A stretch of 64,000 bases of DNA, from the NCBI RefSeq assembly GCF_028993615.1, contig NZ_CP118632.1:1426001-1490000 (forward strand), written 5' to 3'. This document shows, piece by piece, positions 49,184-57,139 of the stretch. Source of the DNA: Herbaspirillum sp. WKF16 (GTDB lineage Bacteria; Pseudomonadota; Gammaproteobacteria; Burkholderiales; Burkholderiaceae_D). Position 1 is the first letter of the stretch; each line of letters starts with the position of its first letter. Position numbers and translations under genes: made by a program. The notes beneath the pieces are model-generated. The model ran no database searches and was not told the origin of the DNA. It saw only the letters and a list, made by a program, of their open reading frames with translations.

Positions 49184-49849
49184 ATGATGAACGCGAGCAC
49201 CGACACCATCCGCATCCTGCTGTGCGACGACCACCGCATCGTGCGCGAGGGCCTGAAGCAGATCCTGGCCGACACGCCCGACATCGAGGTCGCCGCCGAG
49301 TGCGCCAGCGGCCCCGAGGTGATGCACAAGGCGCGCGTCGAGGCCATCGACCTGGTGCTGCTGGACATCGCCATCCCGCAGCAGGACGGCCTGGACGTGC
49401 TGCGCCAGATCAAGCAGGAGATGCCGCGGCTGCCGGTGCTGATGCTCTCCACCTATCCCGAGAAGCAGTACGCCGCGCGTTGCCACAAGCTGGGCGCGGC
49501 CGGCTATCTGAACAAGAGCGCCGACACCGAGCAACTGGTGGCGGCCATCCGCAAGGCAGCCGGCGGCGGCGTCTATGTCAGCCCGCAGATGGCCGAGACG
49601 CTGGCCTCCGAACTGAGCGCGCGCTCCTCCTCGCATGAGCGCGCCCCGCACGAGAGCCTGTCGCACCGCGAGCACCAGGTGTTCCAGCTGATCGCCGCCG
49701 GACGCAGCGTCAAGGAAATCGCCGACCAGCTGGGGCTGAGCCCCAATACGGTGAGCACCTACCGCGCGCGCATCCTGGAGAAGACCGGGGCCTCCAACGA
49801 CGTGGGCATCGCGATGTATGCGGTGCGGCATCAGTTGATGCCGGTGTAG
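49184..49849 (+). CDS. NarL/FixJ-type response regulator
   Basis: A 221-residue two-component regulator. The receiver has acidic D15 and D16, phosphoacceptor D61 in LVLLDIAIPQQDG, and the later lysine in GYLNKSAD. The LuxR-type helix-turn-helix at about residues 155-215 includes LSHREHQVFQLIAAGRSVKEIADQLGLSPNTVSTYRARILEK. It forms a pair with the PAS kinase just upstream. The next gene in the same direction is the cyanate transporter operon, 203 bases on, with a strong palindrome in between, so it may control that operon. Confidence 0.92.
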   Translation: MMNASTDTIRILLCDDHRIVREGLKQILADTPDIEVAAECASGPEVMHKARVEAIDLVLLDIAIPQQDGLDVLRQIKQEMPRLPVLMLSTYPEKQYAARCHKLGAAGYLNKSADTEQLVAAIRKAAGGGVYVSPQMAETLASELSARSSSHERAPHESLSHREHQVFQLIAAGRSVKEIADQLGLSPNTVSTYRARILEKTGASNDVGIAMYAVRHQLMPV

Positions 49850-49931
49850 TCGCCATTGCTCCGTCATCCCGGCTTGCGACAGGATGGCAGCCTCTTCGCA
49901 CCGGCGTGATGAGCCGGCCTTGCTCCTTGCG

Positions 49932-49949
49932 TGTAGTGGTTCCACTACA
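49932..49949. promoter_or_regulatory. 18-bp palindrome upstream of the cyanate operon
   Basis: TGTAGTGG - TT - CCACTACA is a perfect 8+2+8 inverted repeat 103 bases before the binding-protein start. The spacing of two bases between half-sites is like that of NarL-type sites, though the half-site sequence differs from the E. coli NarL heptamer. It could bind the adjacent response regulator. The rest of 49850-50052 holds no gene. Confidence 0.6.
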
Positions 49950-50052
49950 AGGCGTCGTCGCAGGATGACGCTATTTCCCCCGCTGGCAAATCCCTTGCAC
50001 ATGGTGGACGGTATCGCAGCACGCCGCCTCACACTCACCAAACGGGGGAATC

Positions 50053-51441
50053 ATGCCGAAAGCACCAGAACACAATATCTTCCACACCTACGACGCCGAG
50101 CGCGCCGGCGCCGGCTGCTCCTGCGGCCGCCACGGCAGCCAGCGCCAGCACGACGACGAGCAGGAGGCGCTGCGTGCGCGGGACGTCGGGGCGCTGACCG
50201 AGGACGTGGTCGAAGAGTCGGTCATGCGCGCGCTCTTCCCGCGCATGGCAGAGCGCCGCGACTTCCTGCGCGCGGTCGGCAAGAACACTGCGCGCGCGGC
50301 GATCGCCAGCGTGCTGCCGCTGGGCGCATTGCAGGCCATGGCGCAGGAGAAGAACGGCGCGCTGGAGAAGAAGGATTTGAAGATCGGCTTCATCGCCATC
50401 ACCTGCGCGGCGCCGCTGATCATGGCCGACCCGCTGGGCTTCTACCGCAAGCAGGGCCTGAACGTCTCGCTCAACAAGACCGCCGGCTGGGCGCTGATCC
50501 GCGACAAGATGATCAACAAGGAGCACGACGCCTCGCACTTCCTCTCGCCGATGCCGCTGGCCATGTCCATGGGCGTGGGCAGCAACGTGGCGCCGATGCG
50601 CATCGCCACCATCCAGAACATCAATGGCCAGGCCATCACGCTGCACGTCAAGCACAAGGACAAGCGCGACCCTAAGCAGTGGAAGGGCTTCAAGTTCGCC
50701 GTGCCCTTCGAGTACTCGATGCACAACTTCCTGCTGCGCTACTACCTGGCCGAGCACGGCCTGGATCCGGACCGCGACGTGCAGATCCGCGTCACGCCTC
50801 CGCCCGAGATGGTGGCCAACCTGCGCGCGGGCAACATCGACGGCTTCCTCGGCCCCGATCCGTTCAACCAGCGCGCGGTGTATGACGAGGTCGGCTTCAT
50901 CCACATCCTCTCCAAGGAGATCTGGGACGGCCACCCGTGCTGCGCCTTCGGTACCTCCGAGGAATTCGTCAGGCAGAATCCCAATACCTTCGCCGCGCTG
51001 TTCCGCTCGGTGCTGACCGCCGCCGCCATGGCGCGCGACCCGGCCAACCGTTCGCTGGTGGCCAAGGTGATCTCGCCGGCGGCCTACCTCAACCAGCCCG
51101 AGACGGTGGTGGAGCAGGTGCTGACCGGCCGCTTCGCCGACGGCCTGGGCAACGTCAAGAACGTGCCGGGGCGCGCCGACTTCGATCCGGTGCCGTGGGA
51201 TTCGATGGCGGTGTGGATCCTGACCCAGATGAAGCGCTGGGGCTATATCAAGGGCGATGTCGACTACAAGGCCATCGCCGAAAAAGTGCTGCTGCTGACC
51301 GACGCCAAGAGATACATGAAGGAGCTCGGCCAGCCGGTGCCCGAAGGCGCCTATCGCAAGCACACCATCATGGGCCGGGAGTTCGACCCGGCCAAGGCGG
51401 AGGCCTACGCCGGCAGCTTCGCCATCAAGAGGAGCGCCTGA
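50053..51441 (+). CDS. cynA: cyanate/nitrate-type ABC substrate-binding protein
   Basis: A 462-residue binding protein of the NrtA/CmpA/CynA family. The first 66 residues form a polar extension with CSCGRHGSQ near residue 22, then a twin-arginine signal ERRDFLRAVGKNTARAA near residue 68. The mature part has KIGFIAITCAAPLIMADPLGFYRKQGL, KDKRDPKQWKGFKFAVPFEYSMHN and NIDGFLGPDPFNQRAVYDEVGF. The gene order with a permease, ATPase and cyanase makes cyanate the likely substrate, though nitrate or bicarbonate belong to the same family. The start has a GGGGGAA site. Its stop overlaps the permease start by one base. Confidence 0.88.
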   Translation: MPKAPEHNIFHTYDAERAGAGCSCGRHGSQRQHDDEQEALRARDVGALTEDVVEESVMRALFPRMAERRDFLRAVGKNTARAAIASVLPLGALQAMAQEKNGALEKKDLKIGFIAITCAAPLIMADPLGFYRKQGLNVSLNKTAGWALIRDKMINKEHDASHFLSPMPLAMSMGVGSNVAPMRIATIQNINGQAITLHVKHKDKRDPKQWKGFKFAVPFEYSMHNFLLRYYLAEHGLDPDRDVQIRVTPPPEMVANLRAGNIDGFLGPDPFNQRAVYDEVGFIHILSKEIWDGHPCCAFGTSEEFVRQNPNTFAALFRSVLTAAAMARDPANRSLVAKVISPAAYLNQPETVVEQVLTGRFADGLGNVKNVPGRADFDPVPWDSMAVWILTQMKRWGYIKGDVDYKAIAEKVLLLTDAKRYMKELGQPVPEGAYRKHTIMGREFDPAKAEAYAGSFAIKRSA

Positions 51442-52289
51442 TGGACGCCGGCAAGACCGGCTGGCGCGCCGCGCTGATCTCGCTGTTGCTGCTGGGTTGC
51501 CTGCTGATGGTGTGGCACATTGCCACGCTGCCCAAGGAGAGCGCGGCCGGCGCGGCGCAGGACGAGTACGCCAAGCTGATGGGCAAGGGCGGCGGGGCGG
51601 CCAAGAGCGACGGCTTCCCCGGCCTGGCGCAGATGGGCCAGACCATCCGCAAGGAACTGGCCGATCCCTTCTACGACAACGGCCCCAACGACAAGGGCAT
51701 CGGCATCCAGCTCGGCCATTCGCTGGGGCGGGTCGGCCTGGGCTTCGCCATCGCCGCGCTGGTGGCGATCCCGGCGGGCTTCCTGCTGGGGATGTCGCCG
51801 CTGATGCAGCGCGCCCTGAACCCGTTCATCCAGATCCTGAAGCCGATCTCGCCGCTGGCGTGGATGCCGTTGGCCTTGTACACCATCAAGGATTCCTCGG
51901 TGTCGGGCGTGTTCGTGATCTTCATCTGCTCGGTCTGGCCGATGCTGATGAACACCGCCTTCGGCGTGGCCTCGGTGCGGCGCGACTGGCTCAACGTCGC
52001 CAGGACGCTGGAGGTGGCGCCGCTGCGCCGCGCCTTCCTGGTGATCCTGCCGGCGGCGGCGCCGACCATCCTGACCGGCATGCGCATTTCCATGGGCATC
52101 GCCTGGCTGGTGATCGTGGCCGCCGAGATGCTGGTGGGCGGCACCGGCATCGGTTACTTCGTCTGGAACGAGTGGAACAACCTGTCGCTGACCAGCGTGA
52201 TCTTCGCGATCCTGGTCATCGGCGCCACCGGCATGCTGCTGGACCTGGCGTTCGCGCGCCTGCAGAAGCTGGTCACCTACGTGGAATGA
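51441..52289 (+). CDS. cynB: cyanate-type ABC transporter permease
   Basis: A 282-residue permease of the NrtB/CynB family. After the first helix there is a periplasmic stretch of about 65 residues rich in glycine and charged residues, which is the NrtB-like insertion. The EAA-type loop is [22 protein letters not shown] near residue 180, followed by [29 protein letters not shown], the family's C-terminal signature. It starts within the stop codon of the binding protein and precedes the ATPase by 13 bases. Confidence 0.88.
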   Translation: MDAGKTGWRAALISLLLLGCLLMVWHIATLPKESAAGAAQDEYAKLMGKGGGAAKSDGFPGLAQMGQTIRKELADPFYDNGPNDKGIGIQLGHSLGRVGLGFAIAALVAIPAGFLLGMSPLMQRALNPFIQILKPISPLAWMPLALYTIKDSSVSGVFVIFICSVWPMLMNTAFGVASVRRDWLNVARTLEVAPLRRAFLVILPAAAPTILTGMRISMGIAWLVIVAAEMLVGGTGIGYFVWNEWNNLSLTSVIFAILVIGATGMLLDLAFARLQKLVTYVE

Positions 52290-52302
52290 AGGGCGGACGG
52301 AC

Positions 52303-53202
<900 letters not shown>

Positions 53203-53244
53203 GCTTCATCCACATCCCCTCATTTCATCCACAAGGAGAGCACC

Positions 53245-53688
53245 ATGGACCGCAACCAAGTCACCCAGAAAATCGTCACCGCCAAGGTCAGGAACAAGCT
53301 GACCTGGGCCCAGATCGCCGAGCGCATCGGCCAGAGCAAGGAGTGGACGACCGCCGCCATGCTGGGCCAGATGACGCTGACCGCGAAGCAGGCGGCGGCC
53401 ACCCAGGAACTGTTCGGTCTCACCGACGAGGAGACCCTGTGGCTGCAGATCGTCCCCTACAAGGGTTCGCTGCCGACGGCGGTGCCGACCGATCCGCTGA
53501 TCTACCGCTGGTACGAGATCGTCAGCGTCTACGGCAGCACCATCAAGGAGCTGATCCACGAGGAGTTCGGCGACGGCATCATGAGCGCCATCGATTTCAA
53601 GATGGACATCCAGCGCCAGGCCGATCCCAACGGCGACCGGGTCAACGTGATGCTGTCGGGCAAGTTCCTGCCCTACAAGACGTATTGA
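53245..53688 (+). CDS. cynS: cyanase (cyanate hydratase)
   Basis: A 147-residue cyanase, which converts cyanate and bicarbonate to carbamate and carbon dioxide, yielding ammonia. The catalytic residues are R88 and E91 in DPLIYRWYEI and S114 in GIMSAIDF, aligning with R96, E99 and S122 of the E. coli enzyme. The N-terminal helix-turn-helix-like domain (LTWAQIAERIGQSKEWTTAAM) is the usual non-catalytic one. The enzyme forms a decamer. It is the last gene of the transporter operon, with an AGGAGAG site at its start. It allows cyanate detoxification and use as nitrogen source. Confidence 0.96.
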   Translation: MDRNQVTQKIVTAKVRNKLTWAQIAERIGQSKEWTTAAMLGQMTLTAKQAAATQELFGLTDEETLWLQIVPYKGSLPTAVPTDPLIYRWYEIVSVYGSTIKELIHEEFGDGIMSAIDFKMDIQRQADPNGDRVNVMLSGKFLPYKTY

Positions 53689-53700
53689 TCGTCGCCCGGC

Positions 53701-53730
53701 CCCAAGTCTGCGCAATTGCGCAGGCTTGGG
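53701..53730. repeat. 30-bp near-perfect palindrome after cynS
   Basis: CCCAAG - T - CTGCGCAATTGCGCAG - G - CTTGGG has 14 of 15 pairs Watson-Crick with one T-G pair and is continuous through the centre. It lies 12 bases after cynS. No T run follows, so it is either a weak terminator, an mRNA-protecting stem or a protein site. Confidence 0.55.
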
Positions 53731-53805
53731 CAGCAGGCTTGCGGATCCGGGCCGGATTTTCACCCGGCTCGCAATTTCGCCGGCACACGCTCTAAAATAG
53801 GGCGC

Positions 53806-55200
53806 ATGCTCAAAGACAAAAAACTCTCCGCCTACAAGCCTTCGGCCACGCGCATCAAGGCGCGCTTCGTCGCCATCTCCTGGCGCGACCTGGCCGTCAG
53901 CTTCGGTCCCTTCATCCTGCTGATCCTGGTGGGCGCGTGGCTGGTGATCTGGCTGATCCGGCCGGCGCCGCCGTCGTCCATCACGATTGCCGCCGGCCCC
54001 AAGGACAGCAACTTCTGGCGCGTGGCCGAGCGCTACCGCGACATCCTGGCGCGCGACGGCATCAAGCTCAGCCTGGTGGAAACCGGCGGCTCGCTGGATA
54101 ATCTCAAGCGCCTGGCCGATCCGGCCCAGGACGTCGATGTGGGCTTCGTGCAGGGCGGCCTGGCCGGCGCGGTGGAAGCCGATGCCCTCTCGCCGCTGGT
54201 GTCGCTGGGCAGCATCTCGTACGTGCCGGTGTCGGTCTACTACCGCAGCCCGCCGCCGCGCGAGGACGGCCGCGCGGCGCCGCCATTGCGCCAGCTCTCC
54301 GAGCTGTCCGGCAAGCGCATCGCCATCGGCGGCGACGGCAGCGGCTCCAGCGTGCTGGCGGCGACGCTGCTCAAGGCCAACGGCGTGGAGCAGGGCGGCG
54401 GCACCGAGCTGCTCAACATCGGCGGCGACGAGGCGGCCCAGGCGCTGACCTCGGGCAAGATCGACGCCGCCTTCCTGATGGGCGACTCGGTCTCGCTGGC
54501 GACCATGGGCAAGCTGCTGCGCGCGCCCGGCATCCGGCTGATGGATTTCTCGCAGGCCGACGCTTACGTGCGGCGCTACCGCTACCTGAACATCCTCAAG
54601 ATGCCCATGGGCGTGTTCGACCTGGCGCGCAACCTGCCGGCGCGCGACACCCAGCTGATCGCGCCGACGGCCGAGCTGGTGGCGCGCGAAGATTTGCACC
54701 CGGCGCTCTCCGACCTGCTGATCGAGGCCGCGCACGAAGTGCACGGCAAGGCCAACGTGATGCAGAAGGCCGGCGAGTTCCCGGCGCCGCTGGAGCATGA
54801 GTACCGCGTCAGCGACGACGCCGCGCGCTACTACAAGTCGGGCAAGACCTTCTTCTACCGCACGCTGCCGTTCTGGCTGGCCAGCCTGGTGGATCGGGCG
54901 GTGGTGATCCTGCTGCCGGTGATCCTGCTGCTCATTCCCGGCATCCGCCTGGTGCCGATGCTGTACGGCTGGCGCATCCGCTCGCGCATCTACCGGATGT
55001 ACGGCGAGCTGATCGCGCTGGAGCGCGGCATCTCGCGCGAGACGCCCGAGGAGCAGGCCGAGATCCTCAAGCGGCTCGATGAGATCGAAGCCGCCGTCAA
55101 CCGCATGAAGATGCCGCTGGCCTTCGCCGACCAGTTCTACGTGCTGCGCGAGCACATCGGCTTCGTGCGGACCCGCCTGGAGCACCAGGCCATGGCGTGA
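53806..55200 (+). CDS. TAXI-family TRAP transporter binding-like membrane protein
   Basis: A 464-residue protein. A basic N-terminus and one membrane helix at about residues 33-52 are followed by a TAXI-type solute-binding domain (ITIAAGPKDSNFWRVAERYRD, then LSGKRIAIGGDGSGSSVLAATLLKANGV and TSGKIDAAFLMG). Two more hydrophobic segments at about 360-385 and a helical cytoplasmic tail follow. TAXI proteins normally bind glutamate or similar for TRAP transporters, but no TRAP membrane genes adjoin and the protein is membrane-anchored, so it may be a sensor or scaffold. It is preceded by the palindrome after cynS. Confidence 0.85.
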   Translation: MLKDKKLSAYKPSATRIKARFVAISWRDLAVSFGPFILLILVGAWLVIWLIRPAPPSSITIAAGPKDSNFWRVAERYRDILARDGIKLSLVETGGSLDNLKRLADPAQDVDVGFVQGGLAGAVEADALSPLVSLGSISYVPVSVYYRSPPPREDGRAAPPLRQLSELSGKRIAIGGDGSGSSVLAATLLKANGVEQGGGTELLNIGGDEAAQALTSGKIDAAFLMGDSVSLATMGKLLRAPGIRLMDFSQADAYVRRYRYLNILKMPMGVFDLARNLPARDTQLIAPTAELVAREDLHPALSDLLIEAAHEVHGKANVMQKAGEFPAPLEHEYRVSDDAARYYKSGKTFFYRTLPFWLASLVDRAVVILLPVILLLIPGIRLVPMLYGWRIRSRIYRMYGELIALERGISRETPEEQAEILKRLDEIEAAVNRMKMPLAFADQFYVLREHIGFVRTRLEHQAMA

Positions 55201-55258
55201 ACGGGGCATTCGGCCGGCGGCCGCGGGATTGTTGTATAGTGAGCCGTCGCGGCAAAAC

Positions 55259-55306
55259 CACTGTATGAAAAATACTGTGTATTTGTACAGTGATTGTGCT
55301 ACAGTG
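55259..55306. promoter_or_regulatory. nested dyad with LexA-like box
   Basis: TACTGTGTATTTGTACAGTG (55273-55292) contains CTGT-N8-ACAG, the LexA box form used by beta- and gammaproteobacteria, and matches the E. coli consensus at 16 of 20 positions. CACTGTA (55259-55265) and TACAGTG (55300-55306) form a second inverted pair around the same centre (55282/55283), with half-sites 14 bases apart on each side. The site is 48 bases upstream of a small gene. Confidence 0.7.
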
Positions 55307-55340
55307 AAGCCTCTTACAGACAAGAAGAGGAATCACTGCC

Positions 55341-55571
55341 ATGAGCCACTTTGATCTTGCTTCCGACGCCCGCTTCGGCGTCGCTTCGTCCAGCCCGTCC
55401 TCGCTGACCATCCGCCTGGGCCGCCGCGAAATCTTCATCTGCCGCGACTCCTACGTGCGTCGCTACCGCGTCAATCCCCTGATCGAATGCAGCGCCGGCA
55501 TCCAGCCCGGCCATGTTGAAATCCTGCTGTTCCGCCGCTGGTTGCTGGTGCTGTCCAAGGCCCGCGCCTGA
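55341..55571 (+). CDS. small hypothetical protein, 76 residues, possible SOS gene
   Basis: The protein (MSHFDLASDARFG at the start, VEILLFRRWLLVLSKARA at the end) has no recognised domain. It contains a central RLGRREIFICRDSYVRRYR stretch and a hydrophobic C-terminal segment, but no signal peptide. The ATG follows an AAGAAGAGG ribosome site. The LexA-like dyad lies just upstream, so it may be induced by DNA damage. Its stop overlaps the start of the next small frame by one base (TGATG), supporting coupled translation of both. Confidence 0.6.
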   Translation: MSHFDLASDARFGVASSSPSSLTIRLGRREIFICRDSYVRRYRVNPLIECSAGIQPGHVEILLFRRWLLVLSKARA

Positions 55572-55792
55572 TGCGCCGCGCGCTCGACTGGCTGGTGGTG
55601 GACGAGGGCGGCCGCACCGCCGGCGTCGTGCCTTTCGGCAGCGGCGGGATGGGGCAGGGGGCATCCACCCCGCTGGGCGACCAGCGCAGCCTCTCGGACA
55701 TGTGCGTCAAGGTGATGGATGTGCTGCGCGGACGCGCTGCGCAGGACGCGGGCGAATCGTCGACTTCAGCGAGCGATAGCGTCGTGCGCTGA
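55571..55792 (+). CDS. small hypothetical protein, 73 residues, coupled to the previous gene
   Basis: The frame starts MRRALDWLVVDEGGRTAGVV and ends in a serine-rich tail. A hydrophobic start is followed by a glycine-rich middle and the LSDMCVKVMDVLRG helix. It begins in the stop codon of the 76-residue gene and runs 27 bases past the end of the convergent ABC ATPase gene, so its last residues overlap that gene. No family is recognised. The TGATG coupling is the main support. Confidence 0.5.
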   Translation: MRRALDWLVVDEGGRTAGVVPFGSGGMGQGASTPLGDQRSLSDMCVKVMDVLRGRAAQDAGESSTSASDSVVR

Positions 55793-57034
55793 ACGTTCGG
55801 CCGGGAAGGTCACCAGATGCGTGACGTCCAGCCGTATGCCGATCCGTTCGCCGATCGCATGGTCGTGATGCGAGGGAACCAGCGACAGCAGCTGCTGGCC
55901 GTTTTCCAGTTCCAGCGTGTAGAGGAACTCCGCGCCGCGGAAGGACTTGCGCAAGACCTTCGCCTTGAAGGGTGACGCGTCGTCATGCATGACGTCGTCG
56001 GCGCGCAGCAGCACTTCGACGATGCCGGGGCTGCCGCCTGAGCCGGTGCTTGCGGTCGCAATTGTTGTTTCCGGGATTGTTTCCAGGGCCGCCGGCGTTG
56101 TGCCGGCGGCCTTTGTTTTTTGCGCCGGCTGTCCATCCGCGCCGGGCATCCCGGGATGGCGCGAGTCGACGCCGATTCCGCTTTCGGCTTCGGCTTCGTC
56201 TTCAATTCCACCACCGGTTCTACTTCCGCTTCCCGATCGCAGCCGCCCGGCTGCAGTCTCCACTTCAATCTCACCCGCCGTCCCCGTATCCAGCAGGCGG
56301 CCCTGCAGCAGCACGCCATGGCCGACGAAGTCCGCCGTGAAGCGCGTGGCGGGGCGGTGGTAGAGGGCGTAGGGCGTATCCCACTGTTCCAGCCGGCCTT
56401 GCCGCATCACGCCGACGACGTCGCCGACGGCGAAGGCTTCCATCTGGTCGTGGGTCACCATCAGGGCGGTGGCGCCGCTGCGCTTGAGGATGTCGCGCAC
56501 GTCGTGCGCCAGGCGCTCGCGCAGCTCCACATCGAGGCTGGAGAAGGGCTCGTCCAGCAGCAGCAGGCCGGGCCGCGGCGCCAGCGCGCGCGCCAGGGCG
56601 ATGCGCTGCTGCTGGCCGCCGGAGAGCTGGTGCGGGAACTTGCCGCGCACCTCGGGCAGGCCGACCAGCGCCAGCATGTCGTCGACGATGCGCGCCCGCT
56701 CGGCGCGCGCCACGCCGCGCAGGCCGAAGCCGACATTGGCGGCCACGTCCAGGTGCGGGAACAGCGCAAAGTCCTGGAACACCATGCCGATGCGGCGCGC
56801 TTCGGCCGCCACCCGGACGCCGTCGCCTTCCAGCAGGCGACCATCCAGCAGGATGCGGCCGGACTGCGCCGCCTCCAGCCCGGCGACCGCGCGCAAGAGG
56901 CTGGTCTTGCCGCTGCCCGAGGGGCCCAGCAGCACACCCAGTTCGCCCGCCTGCAGCCGGAGCGACACGGCGTCGACCGCCGGCGCCGGGCTGCGGGGAT
57001 AGCGGATGCTGACCTGTTGGACTTCCAGATACAT
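55766..57034 (-). CDS. Fe3+/spermidine-type ABC transporter ATPase (FbpC-like)
   Basis: A 422-residue ATPase. Walker A GPSGSGKTS, signature LSGGQQQRIALARA, Walker B LLLLDEPFSSLD and H-loop MVTHDQMEAFAVGD are intact, and RPATRFTADFVGHG begins the C-terminal TOBE region. That region is interrupted by about 80 low-complexity residues (SGSGSRTGGGIEDEAEAES and on, to about residue 345), rich in glycine, serine, alanine and threonine, before IVEVLLRADDV resumes the fold. The usual FbpC is about 350 residues. It is divergent from the matching permease gene, with 105 bases between. No binding protein is adjacent. Confidence 0.88.
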   Translation of the reverse strand: MYLEVQQVSIRYPRSPAPAVDAVSLRLQAGELGVLLGPSGSGKTSLLRAVAGLEAAQSGRILLDGRLLEGDGVRVAAEARRIGMVFQDFALFPHLDVAANVGFGLRGVARAERARIVDDMLALVGLPEVRGKFPHQLSGGQQQRIALARALAPRPGLLLLDEPFSSLDVELRERLAHDVRDILKRSGATALMVTHDQMEAFAVGDVVGVMRQGRLEQWDTPYALYHRPATRFTADFVGHGVLLQGRLLDTGTAGEIEVETAAGRLRSGSGSRTGGGIEDEAEAESGIGVDSRHPGMPGADGQPAQKTKAAGTTPAALETIPETTIATASTGSGGSPGIVEVLLRADDVMHDDASPFKAKVLRKSFRGAEFLYTLELENGQQLLSLVPSHHDHAIGERIGIRLDVTHLVTFPAERSAHDAIAR

Positions 57035-57139
57035 GGGGCGCTCACTCAAATGGTTACAATTCGCATTGCTCCGAGTGTAGCGCATGCGCCTGCACCGTCC
57101 CGTTTCCACCGTCGTCGCCGTCACCGGCCTTTACCGCCC

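Noticed and set aside
49932..49949. A canonical NarL site (TACYYMT heptamers)
   Set aside because: The 2-base spacing is similar but the half-site TGTAGTGG does not match the heptamer; kept only as a candidate for the local regulator.
57035..57139. A Fur box between the iron-type ABC genes
   Set aside because: The short AT-rich stretch near 57045-57066 fits the Fur consensus poorly; the hypothesis needs a matrix score.
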